Positions 60,401 through 64,000 of a stretch of DNA of 64,000 nt are shown here, in pieces. Made by a program: the position numbers and the translations under genes. Source of the stretch: Anthopleura xanthogrammica (Eukaryota > Cnidaria > Anthozoa > Actiniaria > Actiniidae); the NCBI GenBank assembly GCA_964019055.1, contig OZ025206.1:6978117-7042116 (forward strand), given 5' to 3'. The notes beneath the pieces are model-generated. The model saw nothing but the letters and a program-made list of their open reading frames with translations, was not told where the DNA came from and made no database searches. Positions within the stretch are counted from its first letter, which is position 1, and every line of letters begins with the position of its first letter.

Positions 60401-63400
60401 CCTTGAATGCCTAACATGATGATTTAAGGTTTGATGTGTTTTTTTAATGTTTTTCAGGATATAGAGTATATTCGTTCACATTACAGCATCGAAGACTTCG
60501 TGTACTTTAATCATCACCAGCGTGAAGAACATGCTCATTTACATCATTTTGTACTCAACCCTATATTCCAGCAGTACTCCAAACACTTCCTTAAGGTACG
60601 CGTTATATAGGGGCTATAGGACTCTTGGATACTAGGGCAACCAGTCCGGCAGCAGGACTATAGACCCCTTGCAGACGTCGGAATGCAGCTCAATTTGGAG
60701 GGCAAAACAATAGGTTCCAATTCTCAGAAGATTAATATTCTTTTGTTTTGGCCTCCAAATTGAGCTGCTCTGACGTCACGTGAAAGGGGTCTATTAGATA
60801 CTGGGGATTATCTGGAAAACCTTTGGGTAACCGAGCGGGACTATAAAATCAGGGTTCTCATCATTGGATGTCAGACGTGTTCCATAGGTGTCTCTGGATA
60901 CATATTGGTTTAGTTGTAGTTGTTAGTACTTATGATTCAACCTTTTTTTCAATCCAGCCCAGCTTTATTTCGTTTTTATCATTGCTCTAGCACTGAAAGG
61001 GCGAAATGTGACAAATCGATGTATTTCTTTGTCTTTTATTTAAAAACATCCATGTCGCATTGTAGGATAATTCACTAGCTGGCGTTTGTGCACGATAAGG
61101 TCTGCAAAGAACTATTATCTTATGAGTTGTAATTTTTTTTCTGATCACTTCCGGTGGCGCAATTTTTGCTTCAAAAACTCGCGCGTAGGCATCTTTTTAT
61201 ATCGGGATCAGGATTAAATTACACTTTAGAAATTCGTAGTTTAAAAAAAAGTTTAAATTTTTTTCTAAAAGTAGCCAGTTACCAGTAAACTACTGAAAAT
61301 CCCGTGTGTCTTCGTTGATGTTGTTGTGTTTCCTAACCCTGTGTATATTCTTACTACAACTCCAGTTCGTAGCATTGCCATAGCCTTGCCTTTTACAAAG
61401 TGGTTTCGGAATGAGTGGGAAACGTACGGCAGGTACACGGCACGACATGCAACCCGTAACGATTTGAAAAGGCTTCCCATTCTTTTCGTGTGAATCATCC
61501 AATCACACCACTTTGATAGTGAATCATCCAATCACACCACTTTGATAGTGAATCATCCAATCACACCACTTTGATAGTGAATCATCCAATCACACCACTT
61601 TGATACAGATAACGTATGGATACCAATTTGTCACATTGTTTTCCACTGATACCAAAACCACTCCGGCTATAACCTTGTTATTTGGATCCACCAAACCACA
61701 CTGAAACAATAGGAAAACATGTTCTACCACCACGACACGGTTTGCTGTTCAGTTTACCGCCAGCTGTGTTTCACACTACCAACTATGTACGGAAAAAACT
61801 GTTCTTTATAAAAGAATAACTAACCAATGGTTGTTTTATTGCAGGAAGTGCTACGACTGTCTCACAAGTCCTGTCTTTATTATCCAATCTTTCCTCGTTA
61901 TTCATCGTTAAAAGTAAGTGTTTAGCTAGCCTTAATCTAACCAGTTAAGTATCATGTTTACGGTGTCTCACACTGTTCTTGACCGCCAAGACATAGTTTA
62001 CACTTTCCATATTATTCGTTTTATATTTATAGAAAGTTTTAGCCGTCTGGTTCTGTTTTTATTTCGGATCTTTTTGTGTTATACTGATTCTGTCTTCATT
62101 CTTTAAGGATATAAAGCCACACTCCACGGTGACTGCGCTCAATGACTTGGTCACCATAAAGTAAGAATCGTGTTCATCTCTCGTGTTTCAATAAGAGTGA
62201 AGTTAGTAGTTTGTAGTTAGTAGTAGTTTCTCATGCCTAGCTCTTTATAGATCATAAGCAAGGTATTAAAAGTAACAAATGGACGAACTTATTCTAGAGG
62301 GACTATAGGGATGGTTCAGAGAAAAAGGGGTACCAGGGGCGTAGCGAGGACCTACACTGTAGGTTCTGGGGCACCTCCGCCAAAAATCGCCAAAGCCAAA
62401 AAAAAAAAAAAAAAAAAAAAACCGCGATATTTGCGACGAAATAGGGAATAAAACTTTCACTACAAATAGTGGGGGCACCCAGTACAAAAAAAAGGCCAAA
62501 AAAGTTCAAAAAATAGGTAAACAAACAATTACCTAATTATCAAAAATTGTGCCCCCCCCTCCCTACGCTACTGAGGGGTACCACTTATGTATCACTAATG
62601 AAGATTAAACACATGTCAGGGGAGGGAAGGAGGGAAAAATAAGGTAGAGGTGGGAGATTTCTACCTTTTTTCTCTCCATGCCAAACCCATTCGTATAGCT
62701 GATTTTTCCATTTGTACAGGGCACGCCGTCAAATCATATATCCAGTTGAACAGCTAGGAGGCAATGCCCCATCAGATCGGGTCCTACAAGTAAAGGTAAG
62801 TCATGGTGCAGGGTGCCAGCTTGCTAACATGTGAACTTTCTCTGTGTGAGCTCTGTTGAGTGATTTATTCATAGGGATTTTGCAGGAAGCCAGTTCTACC
62901 CTTGATGTCTTTCAGCTGTTTTCTATACCTGGTATTTGATTATCTTTTCCAGGAACCATTTGCTCTGAATCACCTGAACAGAAAACTCACCCTGGAGCCA
63001 AAGGTATTACTATCTTTTGAATGCTGTCTTTATGAGACGATCTTGTAGTTCTTCTACGGAAGGAGGGTGGGGGGAGCTGGCCTTAAATTTTCTAACAAAA
63101 AAATTGTTTTTAATTCTAATGGGAAAATGGCCGGTAATGCTCTCCCTGCTGGCTGGCGGATTTCCGAGGGCTTTCTTGACATGAGACTCGCTTCTTTTAA
63201 ATCAAACAATCTGTATTCATTTTTCATTTAGGTTGCAATCAACGCTCGTATTGTTGTAGTTGGTTCTTCGGATGTTGGCATCTCATTCTTAGAAACATTC
63301 GTGTTTTGGTAAGATTGACTTACAAATGCTTTAAGATTCCCGTATATACTTGGTGTTGATCAAGGGACTTTTTCTCTCTTTACAGTCCACATTTGAGGTT

Positions 63401-64000
63401 CAACAACCTTACGCTCATCTCCCCCCAAGGGCTTCCTGGTCAATCTGCACCAGATCACCTGGTCAATCAGTTTCTTCCTTCAAGGTGAGTGTCGTAAAAT
63501 AAGGCTATGTACGCGTTATTGTACTTGAGTGACTGGCATTACAGAACCCTTCTAATGACGTCTTTATTTCAGTTTGTGTTTTACAGACGATGACCACACT
63601 CACATGTCATTGAGGACTTGGATTAATGTTGTGAAGGAGAAAATGACTCGAATTGATAGGTAGGTAACACAAGGCAAAAGAAATTGTATTTCTTAGATAT
63701 AGCAAAGCAAATCATCCTCAAACACCTATATCTTTATTCTGTTCTTTCCTTTCCTCTCCCAGTCTCCTTTCATCTTTGAAAAGGCATTGAGGAGGGGAGG
63801 GGAGGGGAGAGGGGAGGGAGTGCCAGGGTGTTGTATTACAGTGAGGACACTCGAACCGTGAACACTTTGAGGTTTTTTCCTACTTTTTTTCTCCTTTATC
63901 CCTTGTGTGAATCGATTGGAAACATGATTTATTTTGAACAATAAGATTGTTTGAGTTCAGTGCTTCATTTTCAGAAGGTTTGAAGCAGTAGAAAGTTCAT
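51440..64000 (+). CDS. CFAP61: Cilia- and flagella-associated protein 61 (CFAP61), 3' truncated by the window
   Basis: Twenty-six coding exons join in frame: 51440-51561, 52240-52390, 53316-53460, 53560-53686, 54403-54535, 55437-55617, 56179-56230, 56361-56401, 56872-56920, 57054-57090, 57456-57529, 57651-57690, 58184-58252, 58835-58905, 58991-59080, 59569-59605, 59820-59897, 60458-60595, 61845-61913, 62108-62160, 62720-62795, 62953-63003, 63232-63308, 63386-63484, 63573-63659 and 63975 onward. About 724 residues are present, of roughly 1200 expected. The N-terminus ([42 protein letters not shown]) matches the CFAP61 N-terminal domain. An acidic low-complexity linker follows ([14 protein letters not shown] onward). 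Near residue 630 a Rossmann-like start appears ([20 protein letters not shown]), as in the FAD/NAD-binding part of this family. CFAP61 is a radial-spoke/calmodulin-complex component of motile axonemes. Confidence 0.94.
51751..51965 (+). mobile_element. tRNA-derived SINE-like element
   Basis: B-box-like aggtttgagtcctgcc and a body with ttctctcctgtgcttcaagg resemble the copy at 29041-29270. It lies in CFAP61 intron 1. Confidence 0.55.
52995..53266. mobile_element. Foldback MITE in a CFAP61 intron
   Basis: Inverted ends ttacagcgcttttcatat and atatgaaaagcactgtaa; the arms continue inward with cttctgtcaatcaaatttac mirrored on the other side. Confidence 0.88.
56404..56700. repeat. ATCC-type microsatellite with (AACCATCC)n core
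   Basis: Imperfect catccatt/catccacc units flank about ten perfect ccatccaa units. It lies directly after the short acidic CFAP61 exon at 56361-56401. Confidence 0.95.
57727..58026. mobile_element. Foldback MITE in a CFAP61 intron, arms about 75 bp
   Basis: The left arm starts ctttacagtgcgacgcacct and includes accctgcaaaagtttcgtac; the right arm is its near-exact reverse complement. It begins about 36 bp after the donor of the exon ending at 57690. Confidence 0.9.
58574..58804. mobile_element. Foldback MITE in a CFAP61 intron, arms about 60 bp
   Basis: acgcatcaagagttccg and tactgctctaagcgcatgct on the left are mirrored on the right. It ends about 30 bp before the exon that starts at 58835. 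Confidence 0.88.
60659..60795. mobile_element. Second copy of the 22431-22568 MITE
   Basis: Starts tatagaccccttgcagacgt and shares ttggagggcaaaacaatagg with the first copy, in the opposite loop orientation. The right arm has lost some bases. Confidence 0.85.
61491..61605. repeat. 29-bp tandem repeat, four copies
   Basis: Four units beginning tgaatcatccaatcacacca at 61491, 61520, 61549 and 61578, essentially identical. Confidence 0.95.
62329..62582. mobile_element. Probable MITE remnant in a CFAP61 intron
   Basis: ggtaccaggggcgtagcgag on the left and ctacgctactgaggggtacc on the right are imperfect inverted repeats, with an A-run and a C-run inside. Confidence 0.5.
63789..63820 (+). other. 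G-rich tract with G-quadruplex potential
   Basis: Four to five runs of G4 separated by single A or AGA (ggggaggggaggggagagg and onward) in a CFAP61 intron on the coding strand. Confidence 0.6.

Noticed and set aside
60060..60420. tRNA-like B box and GC-rich segment in a CFAP61 intron
   Set aside because: No cloverleaf or clear SINE body could be established; probably an old repeat remnant.

Overview
This is eukaryotic, intron-rich, AT-rich animal DNA. It fits a cnidarian (probably anthozoan) best. The evidence for this is a fused glutamyl-prolyl-tRNA synthetase, a quartet of intronless replication-dependent histone genes with metazoan 3' stem-loops, a compact follistatin/EF-hand SPARC-type gene, a ciliary CFAP61 gene, and many short foldback (MITE-like) elements in introns. 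The species assignment is inference; the gene identities come from translations I assembled across GT-AG splice sites.

Layout. (1) 1-4.4 kb, minus strand: 3' part of a SPARC-like matricellular gene, with a 77-bp satellite in one intron. (2) 4.4-9.6 kb: mostly unassigned, with two doubtful small ORFs. (3) 9.7-33.2 kb, minus: a complete EPRS gene. I could join 35 coding exons in frame (4341 nt, 1446 residues): GST-like N-terminus, GluRS, two WHEP domains, ProRS. Its introns hold a hexanucleotide array, several foldback elements and a 1.7-kb giant inverted repeat. (4) 33.9-35.1 kb: a 22-bp minisatellite of about 55 units just upstream of EPRS, followed by 5S-like, tRNA-like and LINE debris. (5) 37.3-48.4 kb, minus: a second ProRS-only copy of the 3' half of EPRS. 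It has 14 exons of exactly the same lengths as the EPRS exons and an open frame of 500 residues, with changes at conserved positions. (6) 43.3-46.9 kb: H2A/H2B and H3/H4 divergent pairs sitting inside the first intron of that ProRS copy, with two tRNA-Phe-like genes that carry a hairpin insertion. (7) 51.4 kb to the right edge, plus: CFAP61, of which 26 coding exons were traced; the gene runs off the window.

How the parts relate. EPRS charges tRNA-Glu and tRNA-Pro. The upstream ProRS paralog is a tandem partial duplicate whose start codon appears to come from a Leu-to-Met change at the domain boundary. The histone block is functionally unrelated and nested. CFAP61 is head-to-head with the ProRS paralog, about 3 kb apart. 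The most unusual content is the ProRS-only paralog that hosts a histone quartet, and the density of foldback elements, one of which lies within a few bases of an EPRS splice donor.
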